DNA of 64,000 nt from an uncultured Pseudodesulfovibrio sp. (GCF_963664965.1 NZ_OY761823.1:10001-74000), one strand, 5' to 3'; shown: positions 25,942 to 38,989, counted from the stretch's first letter. A program made the numbers and translations. The notes: generated from the sequence alone by a model not told the origin.

Positions 25942-25979
25942 AATCAGCCCCGGCCTGCGCTTGCAGGCCGGGGCTGATT
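25942..25979 (-). terminator. Terminator after leuS
   Basis: AATCAGCCCCGGCCTGC (25942-25958) pairs over 17 bases with 25963-25979 around the loop GCTT; on the minus strand it runs into TTTTTTT. It is 22 bases past the leuS stop. Confidence 0.9.
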
Positions 25980-26000
25980 ATTATTGGCTATGCTTCGCCG

Positions 26001-28502
26001 CTAGTTGGCGACGATATTGACCAGCTTGTTCGGAACGACGATTACCTTTCGGACAGTCTTGTCTTCAAGGAACTTGGCGACGTTTTCCTGCTCCAGAGCG
26101 GCCTTTTCCATTGCATCCTTGGGCGCATTGTTCGGGGCCTGGAACTTGCCGCGCATCTTGCCGTTGACCTGCACGACCATGGTGATCTCGTCCTTGACGA
26201 GAGCGGCCTCGTCATAGGTCGGCCACGGCTGGGCGGTAAGGCTGGTCTCGTGTCCCATGGCGTTCCACAGCTCCTCGCAGATATGCGGGGCGACCGGGGA
26301 CAGCAGGGTGACGGCAGTGGCAATGGCGGAAGACATGGCCTTGGGGTCGGCGTCTGCCAGCTCATCACGCAAACCGTACATCTCGTTGACCAGCTCCATG
26401 ACCGCGGCAATGGCGGTATTGAACTGGAATTCGTTCTCGATATCGCGGGTCACGCGGCGAACGGTATCGTGCTCCTTGAAGCGCAGTTTCTTGGCAGCCG
26501 CGACCTGCGGATCATTGAAGGAAGTCGGAGCAACGGCTTCGAGACGTCCTTCCATCCCTTCCACCAGACGCCAGAGACGGCTGAGGAATCGAAATGCGCC
26601 TTCCAGCCCCTGATCGGACCACTCCAGTTCCTTGACAGGCGGAGAAGCGAACAGGATGAACAAACGTGTGGCGTCCGCGCCGTATTCATTGATCATGGCG
26701 TTGGGATCGACCACATTGCCCTTGGACTTGGACATCTTGCCGCCGTCCTTGAGCACCATGCCCTGCGTCAGCAGGTTGGCAAAAGGTTCGTCCGTCTTGA
26801 TGAACCCGGTATCCCGCAGAGCCTTGGTGAAGAATCGGGAATACAGCAGGTGCAGAATGGCGTGCTCGATGCCGCCGATATACTGGTCAACATTCATCCA
26901 GTAATCGGTTTCCTCATTTCCAAGGGCCTGCTCTTCGTTGCGGGGATCGCAGTAGCGCAGGTAGTACCAGGAAGATTCGAAAAAGGTGTCGAACGTATCG
27001 GTCTCGCGTCGGGCAGCCTTGCCGCACTTGGGACAGGTGCAGTTGACGAACTCTTCCATCTCGGGCAGCGGAGACTTGCCGTCCTTGCGGACCTGCGCGT
27101 TCTCGGGCAGCAGCACGGGAAGCTGGTCTTCCGGCACCGGCACCACGCCGCAATCGTCGCAGTAGATGACCGGAATGGGAGCGCCCCAGAAACGCTGACG
27201 GGAGACGTTCCAGTCACGCAGACGGTAGTTGACCGCCATTTCACCGAGACCGGACTTGTCGAGGTGTTCGACAATGGCCTTTTTGGCGGCCTCGTTTTCC
27301 ATGCCGTCGAAATCACCGGAATTCACGAGAATACCGGGAGCCGTGTATGCTTCTTCCATCTCGGACTCGGCAAGGACCTTGCCCTCTTCATGCAGAGCCG
27401 GGGGATTGATGACCGTCTTGAGCGACAGATCGTACTTGCGGGCAAATTCGAAATCGCGCTGATCGTGAGCCGGAACCGCCATGACAGCGCCGGTACCGTA
27501 GCCCATGAGCACGAAGTTGGCGACAAAGATGGGTACTTCCTCGCCGTTGACCGGGTTGATGCAGTACTTGCCGGTGAAGATGCCTTCCTTCTCAAGATCG
27601 TCGGCACCGCGTTTGATGCGGTCCATGTTCCTGATATTGGCGACGAACTCTTCAATCTCGGCCTTGTTGTCGACATCGGCGATGAGCTTTTCCACCATGG
27701 GATGCTCGGCGGCCACGGACATGAAGGTCGCACCGAACAGGGTGTCGGGACGGGTGGTGAAAACCGTGATGGTCTCGTCCATGTCCTTGACCTGGAAAGT
27801 CAGTTCCGCACCGTAGCTCTTGCCGATCCAGTTGCGCTGCATGGTCAGCACGCGCTCGGGCCAACCGCCGTCCAGCATGTCGAGATCCTTGAGCAGCTCG
27901 TCGGCGTAGTCGGTGATACGCAGGAACCACTGTTCCATGTCTTTCTGCTCGACCTCGGAATCACAGCGCCAGCACAGCCCTTCCTCGACCTGCTCGTTGG
28001 CAAGCACGGTGTTGCAGCTGGGGCACCAGTTCTGGGGAGAGTTCTTGCGGTAGGCAAGCCCCTTTTCCAGGAATTTCAGGAAAAATTTCTGTTCCCACTG
28101 ATAGTATTCAGGGCGGCAGGTCGCGATTTCACGCCGCCAGTCGTAGGAATAGCCGAGACGCTGCAACTGCTCGCGCATCTCGCTGATATTCTGGACAGTC
28201 CATGTGGCAGGATGGGTCTCATTCTTGATCGCCGCGTTTTCCGCGGGCAGCCCGAAAGCATCCCATCCCATGGGATGCAGTACGTTGAAACCCTGCATGG
28301 ACTTGAAGCGCGCCACAACATCGCCGATGGAGTAGTTTCGCACATGGCCCATATGGATCTTGCCTGAGGGATACGGGAACATTTCAAGCACGTAGTATTT
28401 CGGCTTGTCATGGTCCACTTCGACCTCGAAGCAGCCGGATTCATTCCAGATCTGCTGCCATTTCTTTTCAATTTTCTCCGGTTCGTACTTGCCTAAGGCC
28501 AT
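26001..28502 (-). CDS. leuS: Leucyl-tRNA synthetase
   Basis: 833 residues, class I synthetase. HIGH-type motif in [19 protein letters not shown] near residue 42, zinc-type Cys pairs (CPSCNTVL...[10 protein letters not shown]), the CP1 editing domain ([20 protein letters not shown]), a second Cys set (CDDCGVV...CTCPKCG), and [12 protein letters not shown] near residue 590. It closes a minus-strand run ribBA-ribH-nusB-leuS. The 89-base gap before it contains a GC-rich hairpin (28533-28560) but no T-run. Confidence 0.98.
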   Translation of the reverse strand: MALGKYEPEKIEKKWQQIWNESGCFEVEVDHDKPKYYVLEMFPYPSGKIHMGHVRNYSIGDVVARFKSMQGFNVLHPMGWDAFGLPAENAAIKNETHPATWTVQNISEMREQLQRLGYSYDWRREIATCRPEYYQWEQKFFLKFLEKGLAYRKNSPQNWCPSCNTVLANEQVEEGLCWRCDSEVEQKDMEQWFLRITDYADELLKDLDMLDGGWPERVLTMQRNWIGKSYGAELTFQVKDMDETITVFTTRPDTLFGATFMSVAAEHPMVEKLIADVDNKAEIEEFVANIRNMDRIKRGADDLEKEGIFTGKYCINPVNGEEVPIFVANFVLMGYGTGAVMAVPAHDQRDFEFARKYDLSLKTVINPPALHEEGKVLAESEMEEAYTAPGILVNSGDFDGMENEAAKKAIVEHLDKSGLGEMAVNYRLRDWNVSRQRFWGAPIPVIYCDDCGVVPVPEDQLPVLLPENAQVRKDGKSPLPEMEEFVNCTCPKCGKAARRETDTFDTFFESSWYYLRYCDPRNEEQALGNEETDYWMNVDQYIGGIEHAILHLLYSRFFTKALRDTGFIKTDEPFANLLTQGMVLKDGGKMSKSKGNVVDPNAMINEYGADATRLFILFASPPVKELEWSDQGLEGAFRFLSRLWRLVEGMEGRLEAVAPTSFNDPQVAAAKKLRFKEHDTVRRVTRDIENEFQFNTAIAAVMELVNEMYGLRDELADADPKAMSSAIATAVTLLSPVAPHICEELWNAMGHETSLTAQPWPTYDEAALVKDEITMVVQVNGKMRGKFQAPNNAPKDAMEKAALEQENVAKFLEDKTVRKVIVVPNKLVNIVAN

Positions 28503-28591
28503 GGTCTCATCCTTGTGAAAGGCTGCCCCTCATCAGACCGGGAAACAGAGTCCCCGGTCCGAAAACGGACAGCCGTAAAATGTTCTTCTGG

Positions 28592-29038
28592 TTATTTTTT
28601 CCGGCTTTTGGCCACACCGTCGAGGATACCATTGACAAACCCCCGGGACTTTTCGTCACCGAAGGTCTTGGATAGCTCAATGGCCTCGTTGATGGCAGCC
28701 CGGACCGGAATGTCAGTGTACAGCATTTCGTAAAGCGACAGCCGGAGGATGGAGAGTTCGACGTTGGCGATACGCTCGATCTTCCAGTGCTGGGAATTTT
28801 CCTCGATAGCCTTGTCCAGTTCGGCGATCTTGGCGTCCACCCCCATGATGAGGGTACGCGCGAAGTCGACGGCCGTCTCGGACTCCTGTTCCTGAACCAG
28901 AGGATTGGATGCAAACAGGGTTTCCATGTCTGCGGGATTCTCTGCTTCACGAAAATGCGTGGAGTAAAGCACCTGAAAAGCAAGGGTGCGTCCCACCCTG
29001 CGGATGCCGGGCCTGTTGCCCTTTTTCTTACCTGCCAT
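28592..29038 (-). CDS. nusB: Transcription antitermination protein NusB
   Basis: 148 residues, all-helical NusB fold, RNA-binding partner of NusE/S10 in rRNA antitermination. The basic N-terminus (AGKKKGNRPGIRRVGRTLAFQVLYS), LDKAIEENSQHWKIERIANVELSILRLSLYEMLY, and AINEAIELSKTFGDEKSRGFVNGILDGVAK are diagnostic. It lies 5 bases after ribH; the ribH-nusB pairing is very common in bacteria. Confidence 0.96.
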   Translation of the reverse strand: MAGKKKGNRPGIRRVGRTLAFQVLYSTHFREAENPADMETLFASNPLVQEQESETAVDFARTLIMGVDAKIAELDKAIEENSQHWKIERIANVELSILRLSLYEMLYTDIPVRAAINEAIELSKTFGDEKSRGFVNGILDGVAKSRKK

Positions 29039-29043
29039 GAAAG

Positions 29044-29511
29044 TTACAGCTGCTCCAGGACGCGGATGGTCTCAAGCAGCGCGGAAGCGGCTTCAACACC
29101 CTTGTTGCCAGCCTTGGAACCGGCACGCTCAATGGCCTGATCCAGAGAATCACAAGTCAGCAGTCCGAAGCCCATGGGGACACCGGTTTCCATGCTGGTC
29201 TGAGCCACGCCCTTGGCGCACTCGTTGCAAACGTAATCGAAATGCGGGGTCGCGCCACGGATGACCGCGCCGAGAACCACGATGCCGTCATACTCGCCGG
29301 ACTTGGCGAGCTTCTGGGCGGCGATGGGCATTTCAAAAGCACCGGGCAGGCGCACCAGGGTCAGGTCTTCCTCACTGCCGCCGTGGCGGGTGAGATAATC
29401 GACAGCGCCGGAGATCAGGCGGTCAACGATGAAATCGTTGAAACGGGCAGCCACGATGGCCACCTTGAGGCCTTTGGCATTCAGCTGTCCTTCGATTGTT
29501 TTCAGGGCCAT
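29044..29511 (-). CDS. ribH: 6,7-dimethyl-8-ribityllumazine synthase
   Basis: 155 residues, standard length. It condenses 5-amino-6-ribitylaminouracil with dihydroxybutanone phosphate. Seen: [60 protein letters not shown] (with the catalytic His after RGATPH), [20 protein letters not shown]. It lies between ribBA, 97 bases upstream, and nusB. Confidence 0.97.
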   Translation of the reverse strand: MALKTIEGQLNAKGLKVAIVAARFNDFIVDRLISGAVDYLTRHGGSEEDLTLVRLPGAFEMPIAAQKLAKSGEYDGIVVLGAVIRGATPHFDYVCNECAKGVAQTSMETGVPMGFGLLTCDSLDQAIERAGSKAGNKGVEAASALLETIRVLEQL

Positions 29512-29608
29512 GGGTGTTTCTCCCTTTTATATGTAAATATGCTGTGTACTATGTGACCAGATAGCCGAAAAAGTCAATATCACGGACTTTCCGGCCATCC
29601 GGCAGGCG

Positions 29609-30829
29609 CTATGCCTTGTCTTCATCGTCCATGTGGAGCATGTGCTCCATCTTGTCCCGCTTGGTTTTGAGGTACTTGAGGTTGAGTTCGCAAGCACCCA
29701 CCTCGATGGGAATGCGTTCAACCACTTCCAGACCATATCCTTCCAGACCGACCATCTTCTTGGGATTGTTGGTCATGAGTTTCATCTTGGAAACGCCGAG
29801 CGCCACCAGAATCTGTGCGCCGGTGCCGTACTCGCGAAGATCCGGCGGGAAACCGAGCTTCACGTTGGCCTCGACCGTATCATACCCCAGATCCTGAAGG
29901 TGATACGCCTTGATCTTGTTGCCCAGCCCGATACCGCGGCCTTCCTGTCGCATGTAGACGAGCACGCCCTTGCCTTCGTTGCGGATCATGCACATGGCAT
30001 CCTGCAACTGGGGGCCGCAGTCACAACGCAGGGAACCGAACACGTCGCCGGTCAGGCACTCGGAGTGCACGCGGACCAGAGTCGGGTCGTCGGGGTGAAT
30101 GTCACCCATGTACAGCGCGATATGGGTCTTGCCGTCGGCTTCAGAATGAAAAGCCGCGCTCTTGAACTCACCCCAGCGGGTCGGCAGATCGGCTTCGCCC
30201 ACCTTTTCGATGGAGTTGCCACCGAACTTCATGCGGTAGGCAATGAGGTCAGCCACGGAGCAGATCTTGAGATCGTGCTTTTCGGCATAGATTTCGAGGT
30301 CGGGCATGCGGGCCATGGTGCCGTCCTCGTTCATGATTTCGCAGATGACCGCAGCAGGCTTGAAGCCGGCAAGACGGGCGATGTCGGTGCCGCCCTCGGT
30401 CTGTCCGGCACGAACCAGAACGCCGCCGTCCTTGGCGCGCAGGGGGAAGATATGCCCCGGCGTGACAATGGACTCGGGCGAAGCGCCGTCGGCGACAGCA
30501 GCCAGCACCGTGGTGGCGCGGTCTGCGGCCGAGATACCGGTGGTTACGCCTTCACGCGCCTCAATGGAGAGAGTGAAATTGGTGCCGAACCCGGACTCGT
30601 TTTTCTTGGTCATGAGTTCAAGACCAAGATCATCGGCCATTTCATTGCTCATGGGCAGGCAGATCAGCCCGCGGCCATGGGTCGCCATGAAATTGATGAG
30701 TTCAGGGGTGACCGCTTCGGCGGCGCAGACGAGATCGCCTTCGTTCTCGCGGTCCTCGTCGTCCACCATGATGACCATTTTGCCTTGGCGGATATCCTCA
30801 ATGGCTTCTTCAATCGTGCACAGTGCCAT
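29609..30829 (-). CDS. ribBA: Bifunctional 3,4-dihydroxy-2-butanone-4-phosphate synthase / GTP cyclohydrolase II
   Basis: 406 residues. The N-terminal half is RibB ([59 protein letters not shown]). The C-terminal half is RibA ([23 protein letters not shown], with the zinc Cys triplet; [44 protein letters not shown]). It makes the two precursors of riboflavin. ribD and ribE are not in front of it and must be elsewhere. I see no FMN-riboswitch consensus in the 237-base upstream gap (30830-31066). Confidence 0.97.
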   Translation of the reverse strand: MALCTIEEAIEDIRQGKMVIMVDDEDRENEGDLVCAAEAVTPELINFMATHGRGLICLPMSNEMADDLGLELMTKKNESGFGTNFTLSIEAREGVTTGISAADRATTVLAAVADGASPESIVTPGHIFPLRAKDGGVLVRAGQTEGGTDIARLAGFKPAAVICEIMNEDGTMARMPDLEIYAEKHDLKICSVADLIAYRMKFGGNSIEKVGEADLPTRWGEFKSAAFHSEADGKTHIALYMGDIHPDDPTLVRVHSECLTGDVFGSLRCDCGPQLQDAMCMIRNEGKGVLVYMRQEGRGIGLGNKIKAYHLQDLGYDTVEANVKLGFPPDLREYGTGAQILVALGVSKMKLMTNNPKKMVGLEGYGLEVVERIPIEVGACELNLKYLKTKRDKMEHMLHMDDEDKA

Positions 30830-31066
30830 GTTCGCATTACCTCGTTGTTCTTTAGCCCCGAAAAAGCCGCGCAGGACAAAGCCTGCCCCAGACCATGGGG
30901 AACCAAATTTCTTATCGCAAAAGCTGTCGGTGGGAAAGGAGAAAATTTTCGCATAAAACGGCTGAAAAATCAGTCAAATACGACAAAACAGCCCCAAGAC
31001 CATCACAGCGCTCGTTTTTCATCCGGAAGAAAATAGTCACTCAAGAGCCGAAAGCAAGGGAGAAAA

Positions 31067-31732
31067 TCAGATCAGGGAGAATTGTTTCTCCCCGCTTCCC
31101 TCATGAACTCTGACGCGATTGCGTCCGGCTTCCTTGGCAGCAGTCAGCGCCCGTCCGGCAGCACGGATCATGTCATCCCGGGGGTTGCCGTCACGATCCC
31201 ACACGGACTTAAAGTCCGCGATGCCGACGCTGATGGTCACATTGATCTTCGGCCCTTCAAGCGTCATGTCGTTGACCTCCACCACCACCCGCAGTTTTTC
31301 CGCGGCCTGACGCGCCTCATCCGCACCGGTCGACGGCAGCAGAACGACAAACTCCTCACCACCGTACCGCGCCACGGTGTCCGATGTCCGCACGTTGGCC
31401 GACAGCAGGCGGGCCACCTCTTTCAGCACCCTGTCGCCCGAACGGTGCCCATAGGTATCGTTGACCCGGCTGAAGTGGTCTATGTCCACAACCAGCAGAG
31501 ACAATTCACTGCCGTATCGGCTCGCGCGGTCGATCTCACCGTCAAAGCTTTCAAAGAACTGCCGTCGTCCGGGGAGTCCGGTCAATTCATCCGCAGCCGT
31601 CAACTGGGATATCAGCTTGTGCGCGGTATCAAGCTGACGCCGGAGGCGCGTTATCAGAATCAGGGAGATGCCGAGCAGAACCGCGGAAACGAATACGGCC
31701 AACCCGATGATAATGGTATGGTCAATTGTCAT
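31067..31732 (-). CDS. Membrane-anchored GGDEF diguanylate cyclase
   Basis: 221 residues from the ATG at 31732 (AGGAG 4 bases upstream). One N-terminal membrane helix (HTIIIGLAVFVSAVLLGISLILI), a short coiled linker, then a GGDEF domain: DELTGLPGRRQFFESF, VVDIDHFSRVNDTYGHRSGD, catalytic GGEEF, with RTSD placed as an RxxD inhibitory site. It should be active. There is no sensor domain, so activity may depend on dimerisation or expression. It is the second GGDEF gene in the window. Confidence 0.92.
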   Translation of the reverse strand: MTIDHTIIIGLAVFVSAVLLGISLILITRLRRQLDTAHKLISQLTAADELTGLPGRRQFFESFDGEIDRASRYGSELSLLVVDIDHFSRVNDTYGHRSGDRVLKEVARLLSANVRTSDTVARYGGEEFVVLLPSTGADEARQAAEKLRVVVEVNDMTLEGPKINVTISVGIADFKSVWDRDGNPRDDMIRAAGRALTAAKEAGRNRVRVHEGSGEKQFSLI

Positions 31733-31860
31733 GCTGCTCCTGTCCGTCTTGATACAGATTTTCAACCGGCAACCGAAGGCAACGGGGTGTCATCACGAAG
31801 AATGCAGAAAACACGGGCACTATGAAATTATATATTACATCAACATCCAATGACGCAAAA

Positions 31861-31893
31861 TGCCGGTTCAAGGCGCAACACCCCGAACCGGCA
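31861..31893 (-). terminator. Terminator after the family 2 glycosyltransferase gene
   Basis: On the minus strand TGCCGGTTC and GAACCGGCA (31861-31869 and 31885-31893 on the plus strand) pair over nine bases, followed by TTTTG. Confidence 0.65.
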
Positions 31894-31915
31894 GAAAGTG
31901 ATCTTGAAAAAGGAG

Positions 31916-32653
31916 CTACAGCCTGACTGCGTCAATTCCACCCGGAACCGGTCTGCCAAGGTCGGCCACCTTCACGGAACGTTCATTGGCCAGACGGTCC
32001 AGAAGATTCATCTGACGTCGGGACAACGCGCTGTTATCCAGACTGCGCCCTGCATCATAGACGCCCACGACCTCTTCAGTCACCGTGACGCTGTGCGTCC
32101 TGCGGTACCAGTCAAAGATATTGAGATAGTCGGCTTCGTACCTGCCGCAGTGTCTCCACCCGCCGCAACGGTCCACCACCAGACGGCGGGACACGCACAG
32201 GCACAGCGGGTCTATGTTTCCGGGCCTCACAAGCGAACCGGAATCGGATACCGGCAGAAACGGCTTGTCAAAGGCCAACTGCGTATCAATACGCCCGATG
32301 ACCATTTCCGCATCGAAATGCTTGAGATAATTCCGAAGGGTGTACGGCTTGATGACATTGTCGTCGTCAAGGAAAATCAGTTTCTCACCGCTTGCGATCT
32401 TGAGCAGCGTATTGCGAATGCCGTTCCCCCAGTCGTTGTCACTGGGCAGATTGAAACAGCGCACCGGATACGCGCACTCGGGACATTTCCCCTTGACGCC
32501 GTCGAAGCCGATGAGAATTTCCAGCTGTCCCGTTTCCAGTCCGGCAAACCGGGCCGCCTGCTCGACAGATCGAACCGCCATTTGCAAGGCCTTGGGCCTG
32601 TTGCCGGTGGAGGGGGTGATTACCGAGAAAAGTATATCGCCGTCCATGGCCAT
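31916..32653 (-). CDS. Glycosyltransferase family 2-like protein
   Basis: 245 residues, GT-A fold. FSVITPSTGNRPKALQMAVRSVEQA is the nucleotide-sugar-binding start; LIFLDDDNVIKPYTLRNYLKHF holds the DxD metal motif; a Cys-rich central part (CPECAYPVRC; DPLCLCVSRRLVVDRCGGWRHCGRYEADY) replaces the usual ED box, and DYLNIFDWYRR follows. It is soluble with no membrane helix. It is likely to modify a surface glycan or protein; donor and acceptor are not evident. Single gene with its own terminator; a hairpin with nine-pair arms lies upstream at 32721-32747. Confidence 0.85.
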   Translation of the reverse strand: MAMDGDILFSVITPSTGNRPKALQMAVRSVEQAARFAGLETGQLEILIGFDGVKGKCPECAYPVRCFNLPSDNDWGNGIRNTLLKIASGEKLIFLDDDNVIKPYTLRNYLKHFDAEMVIGRIDTQLAFDKPFLPVSDSGSLVRPGNIDPLCLCVSRRLVVDRCGGWRHCGRYEADYLNIFDWYRRTHSVTVTEEVVGVYDAGRSLDNSALSRRQMNLLDRLANERSVKVADLGRPVPGGIDAVRL

Positions 32654-32916
32654 ATCCCGAATCTCCCTCCCCGCATTCCTGCGGGATTTGAAGGGTCTCC
32701 CAACCCTGAATTTCCATCTCGACGAGCTGTCAATATTTCAGCTCGTCATGAATGCTATCGGCGGCATTTACTGTTTGCTTTAGGGAAAACGAGAAAAAAC
32801 TCATGGGAATTATGACAGCCTCCCCCAAAGTTCCGACAACCTCAGTCTGCCGGTAGACCTTTGCGGGGTTTCCACGTATCCTTTTCCGCCAGAATCACCC
32901 CGACCCGGAGAACTGG

Positions 32917-33411
32917 ATGAAATATTTTCGATATATACTGCTGACACTTCCCCTGCTGCTCGCGGCCTGCGGCTATGGTTTCGGGGAACAGGGCCAATCC
33001 GTCCTTTCCGAACAGGACCGCACTCTCGCCATCGCCGAAGTGAAAAACCCGACCACCATCTCATGGCTGGAGCCTCGCATCAGAAGGATACTGCGGGACG
33101 AGCTCACCCGCCGGGGAATCGTCAAATGGGTGGACAGCCGCTCACAGGCAGACGCACTCATCACCATCAACATCGAAAAATTCTACCGCCCGACCACCGT
33201 GTCCGGCGAAAAGGACCAGACCCTGCAATCATCGGCCAACTTCGTCTTTTCCGCGGAAATAAAATCCGCGACCGATGGCTCCGTACTCTGGAATTCCGGT
33301 TCCATCAGCCAGAGCTGGCCGTTTTTCTCCGGACAGGAAGCCGAAGCCGACAAGGAAGTCACCCTGCTCGGCATCCGCCGACTCGCCGACAGAATGTCAC
33401 AGAACTACTAG
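32917..33411 (+). CDS. lptE: LPS-assembly lipoprotein LptE
   Basis: 164 residues. Type II signal with lipobox LLAACGYGF; the mature protein has the LptE pattern (ISWLEPRIRRILRDELTRRG, DALITINIEKFYRP, DGSVLWNSGS). LptE plugs LptD in the outer membrane during LPS insertion, which indicates an outer-membrane organism. It is followed 15 bases later by holA; lptE-holA adjacency is also known in enterobacteria (after leuS), which supports the call. Confidence 0.85.
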   Translation: MKYFRYILLTLPLLLAACGYGFGEQGQSVLSEQDRTLAIAEVKNPTTISWLEPRIRRILRDELTRRGIVKWVDSRSQADALITINIEKFYRPTTVSGEKDQTLQSSANFVFSAEIKSATDGSVLWNSGSISQSWPFFSGQEAEADKEVTLLGIRRLADRMSQNY

Positions 33412-33426
33412 GCAGGCCCGTACCCC

Positions 33427-34419
33427 ATGAACCGTCCGAAATATCTTTTCCTCGTCTGCCCCGACCCGCAGCTCATCAAATCTCACATTGACGAACGGCT
33501 TGGCGCATCCGGCCAGCAGGAGTGGGAAACAAAAACCTTCTGGGGCGATGACGACGACCCGTTACCGGCAACATTCTGGACAGACCTGACTATAAAGAGC
33601 CTGTTCCCGCAGCCCAAGGCGCTCATTGTCCGCCGCGCCCATGCGCTCAAGGCCGAGCAGTGGGACAAGCTCGATGCCGGGGTTAAAGGGCTGTCCAACG
33701 AGATATTCCCGATCTTCTGCCTTGAAGGCCAATGGAAGACCAAAAAAGCGCCGGTCCCGGCCACGCTGGCCCGCCGCAACCTGTTCAAAAAGGCGAAAAA
33801 GGAAAACTGGATATGGGAGTCTCCGGGGCTTGACCAGAACACCCTCGGCGCGTTTGTCCGCGACTGGGCCGCACAAAACGGCATCACGTTCGAACGGGGG
33901 GCCGATCGCGCCCTTATCATGGCCCTGCCCACGGATGCCGTGGCCGCACGCCTTGAACTCGGCAAGATGGAACTGGCCGCAGGCGACGCAAAAACCGTCA
34001 CCCGCGATCATGTGGACCTGATCCCCAACACCGGCGAGATGGCCTTTTTCGACCTCATGGACGCCCTTGGGAAACCGGGTGCCGAAGCCGCTGTCTGGAA
34101 ACGGGTCATCGACGACCACTCCAAGAGTTCCAAGGATCAGATGCTGTTCAACCTCATCGGTTTCCTCGCCAGTCAGGCCCGCATGTACGGCCAGATCGTG
34201 AGTGGGGAAAAGGTTAAGGGCAACCCCTATGTCATCAAGCGGAAAACCCCTATTGCCAAACGCCTCGGCAGGCAGGGTGTCGCCCGCATGATCGACCTCG
34301 CGCTGGACGCGGAATTCTCCATCAAGACCGGCGCGCGCAAATATGAAGAAGTCATGGACATCCTCATCGCCGGACTCATTGACCTGTTCCAACCGAAGCA
34401 GCAGGCCCGCCGCTATTGA
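33427..34419 (+). CDS. holA: DNA polymerase III delta subunit
   Basis: 330 residues, about the usual HolA length. The N-terminal part (YLFLVCPDPQLIKSHID, TFWTDLTIKSLFPQPKALIVRRAHAL) matches the delta AAA-like domain without a proper P-loop, as expected. The mid region (ERGADRALIMALPTDAVAARLELGKMEL) and the C-terminal helical collar (DQMLFNLIGFLASQARMYGQIVSG) fit clamp-loader delta, which opens the sliding clamp. With dnaE and the DEDDh exonuclease it makes three replication-linked genes in the window. Confidence 0.88.
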   Translation: MNRPKYLFLVCPDPQLIKSHIDERLGASGQQEWETKTFWGDDDDPLPATFWTDLTIKSLFPQPKALIVRRAHALKAEQWDKLDAGVKGLSNEIFPIFCLEGQWKTKKAPVPATLARRNLFKKAKKENWIWESPGLDQNTLGAFVRDWAAQNGITFERGADRALIMALPTDAVAARLELGKMELAAGDAKTVTRDHVDLIPNTGEMAFFDLMDALGKPGAEAAVWKRVIDDHSKSSKDQMLFNLIGFLASQARMYGQIVSGEKVKGNPYVIKRKTPIAKRLGRQGVARMIDLALDAEFSIKTGARKYEEVMDILIAGLIDLFQPKQQARRY

Positions 34420-34472
34420 TTTTCACGTTATAAACTCGCTCAAATAATACCCAAAAACTTGACTCCCCCGAT

Positions 34473-35156
34473 ATGAAGGAAACCAGGAAGCCCCATTATC
34501 TCGGCCACCGCCAGCGCCTCAAGGAGAAGCTGGCTCGGGACAGCCGCAGCCTTGCCGACTACGAAATACTCGAACTCGCGCTGGCTCTGGTGATCCCCCG
34601 CCGGGATACGAAACCGCTCGCCAAGGAACTCATTGAGCGGTTCGGTTCATTGAAAGACGCGATAATGGCACGTCCGGACCGGCTTTCCGACGTCAAGGGC
34701 ATCGGCCCGTCGGTTCTTGCCCAGTGGACGCTCATGCAGGAAGTCTTTGCACGCGTGGGCGAAGCGTCCACCCGCAGCAAGACCCCCCTGTCCGATCCGA
34801 CGGAAGTCGCAAAGGCAGCGATGGCACGTATCGGCAACAAGGGAACGGAAGAGTTCTGGGTGGCGTTTCTGGACACGAAGAACAGGGTCATCGCATGGGA
34901 ACAGGTCAGCAAGGGGACGGTTGACGCCACCCCGGTTTTCCCCCGCGAAATCATGGCCGCCGCCCTTCGGCTCGAGGCCGCGAGCATCATCCTCGCCCAC
35001 AACCACCCCGGAGGCGACCCGTCCCCGTCCATGGAGGACATCATGCTCACTGACCGCATCCGGGAAACCGCCACAGGTCTCGACATCCGGGTGCTGGACC
35101 ACATCGTCGTCACGGACCACGACTATTACAGCTTCAACGACCACGGACGGCTCTAA
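34473..35156 (+). CDS. radC: RadC/JAB-domain protein
   Basis: 227 residues, full-length RadC. An N-terminal helix-hairpin-helix (RFGSLKDAIMARPDRLSDVKGIGPSVLAQ) precedes a JAMM metalloprotease-like core: EFWVAFLDTKNRVI, then HNHPGGDPSPSMEDIMLTDRI, giving the HxH(10)D metal motif. The old DNA-repair label is not well supported for the family and the function is uncertain. Encoded 53 bases after holA and 31 bases before acyP. Confidence 0.93.
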   Translation: MKETRKPHYLGHRQRLKEKLARDSRSLADYEILELALALVIPRRDTKPLAKELIERFGSLKDAIMARPDRLSDVKGIGPSVLAQWTLMQEVFARVGEASTRSKTPLSDPTEVAKAAMARIGNKGTEEFWVAFLDTKNRVIAWEQVSKGTVDATPVFPREIMAAALRLEAASIILAHNHPGGDPSPSMEDIMLTDRIRETATGLDIRVLDHIVVTDHDYYSFNDHGRL

Positions 35157-35187
35157 CACTAGAAACCAACTCACGGAGGCCCGCCAC

Positions 35188-35460
35188 ATGAAGGAAATGC
35201 ATTGCATCGTTCACGGCAAGGTTCAGGGCGTCTGGTATCGTGCATGGGCTGCGGAAACAGCCCGCGAAATGGGTCTCGCGGGATGGGTTCGCAACCGCAC
35301 CGACGGTTGTGTCGAAATCACGGCACAGGGAAGCACCGTCCAGTTGGAAGAGTACCGCGCATGCCTGTATGACGGACCGCCCCTCGCCCGAGTGAGCGAC
35401 GTCACAACGGACTTCACGGACCCGGACGAGATTTTCGAGGGGTTCAAAGCCCGTTATTAA
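35188..35460 (+). CDS. acyP: Acylphosphatase
   Basis: 90 residues, hydrolyses acyl phosphates. The catalytic Arg is in GKVQGVWYRAWAAETA and the Asn in GWVRNRTDGCVEI, with both motifs at the normal spacing. The ATG at 35188 has GGAGG upstream. A longer in-frame reading exists but starts inside radC and is not real. Confidence 0.94.
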   Translation: MKEMHCIVHGKVQGVWYRAWAAETAREMGLAGWVRNRTDGCVEITAQGSTVQLEEYRACLYDGPPLARVSDVTTDFTDPDEIFEGFKARY

Positions 35461-35557
35461 AACCCGTTTTTTACATAAAATAATAGCTTGCCAAGCCGAA
35501 ATGACGACTTATTAGGGGTAGCAGACGTCATTTTCACATAAATCAAAGGATGACACC

Positions 35558-38080
<2,523 letters not shown>

Positions 38081-38100
38081 AGGGTACCAATACAAAATGA

Positions 38101-38135
38101 AAGTCCCCCGCCGAGATTCTCGGCGGGGGACTTTT
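38101..38135. terminator. Two-way terminator between lon and the WcbI-like gene
   Basis: AAAGTCCCCCGCCGAGA (38101-38117) and its complement (38119-38135) meet almost without a loop; A and T runs flank it. The two neighbouring genes converge here. Confidence 0.9.
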
Positions 38136-38158
38136 CATATTCCGTACTGTTCCCGAAA

Positions 38159-38989
38159 TTAGATCGCTATCTGGTCACCCTGAAGAAAGCCGATGAAATC
38201 CGTTATGCCCTGCTGTTTGGCAATGACGTAATTGGCGATGTACCGGGCGAAATTCAGCTTCCTTCCATACACCTCATACAAGGTATCAGGACCGGCAAAA
38301 TCCCAGCCGTTGGCCTGCGCCACTTTCGGATTGATCGGCTGCTCGAATTCCGGGAAAGGATCGCCCATCGCCTCCAATACCGCTTCATCAGCCGGTTGCA
38401 GACCGAGTTGTTCCAACACGCCCCGCGCTGCGATGTTCATGAGCGTTGAGCCGGGGTGGTTCACGGTATTGAACAGCCGCTGCTTGCCGTAATTTGCAAC
38501 AATGAAATCAACGTATTTGACCGGGGTGTGTTTCTCCCGTTCACGCTCCTGCCGGATGGAAGCCTCCATACGGTCAGACAACCCCCGCTTCGTGACATCG
38601 GAACGGAGGAACAACAATATGGTTTCTTCCGGCGGCAACCCGAGAGCTATAGTCTCGTCAAGATGGGTACACCGATAGTCGAACCCCTGTTCACCGCTCC
38701 AGAACGGCCAGTATCCCTTGAAAAACATGTTCGGCAGACACAGTGACCGGGCACTGTCCGGCAGTTTCCGCAGCAGGCTCTCCGATGCGAACTCGCCCCA
38801 GTCCGGATTAAGGTACTGATACAGAAACAGCGAACACTGCTCCATCAACTCATCCGGGATCGGTTCCCTGACATAATTGGTGAACAGCCGACAGTCGTAC
38901 CTCGCCGCGAACTCCGGGCTGGCAGACAGCCTCTCAAGAAGCGGCTCGCCCTGACAGTTCGCCTGCACAATGCAGATTTCCTTTTCCAT
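38159..38989 (-). CDS. WcbI-family polysaccharide biosynthesis protein, putative acyltransferase
   Basis: 276 residues from the ATG at 38989; the frame to 39043 adds an unlikely tail. The opening CIVQANCQGEPLLERLSASPEF matches the WcbI signature, where Cys, Asn and Gln line a CoA-binding site. Later motifs: SLCLPNMFFKGYWPFW, ALGLPPEETILLFLRSD, LFNTVNHPGSTLMNIAARGVLEQLG. WcbI proteins are tied to capsule polysaccharide in Burkholderia and are thought to transfer an acetyl group. There are no capsule genes next to it here, so the target glycan is unknown. Single gene with a shared terminator. Confidence 0.8.
   Translation of the reverse strand: MEKEICIVQANCQGEPLLERLSASPEFAARYDCRLFTNYVREPIPDELMEQCSLFLYQYLNPDWGEFASESLLRKLPDSARSLCLPNMFFKGYWPFWSGEQGFDYRCTHLDETIALGLPPEETILLFLRSDVTKRGLSDRMEASIRQEREREKHTPVKYVDFIVANYGKQRLFNTVNHPGSTLMNIAARGVLEQLGLQPADEAVLEAMGDPFPEFEQPINPKVAQANGWDFAGPDTLYEVYGRKLNFARYIANYVIAKQQGITDFIGFLQGDQIAI

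Noticed and set aside
30830-31066. FMN riboswitch before ribBA
   Set aside because: The conserved RFN strings are not present in either orientation; only a small CCCC-ATGG-GGGG type hairpin is seen.
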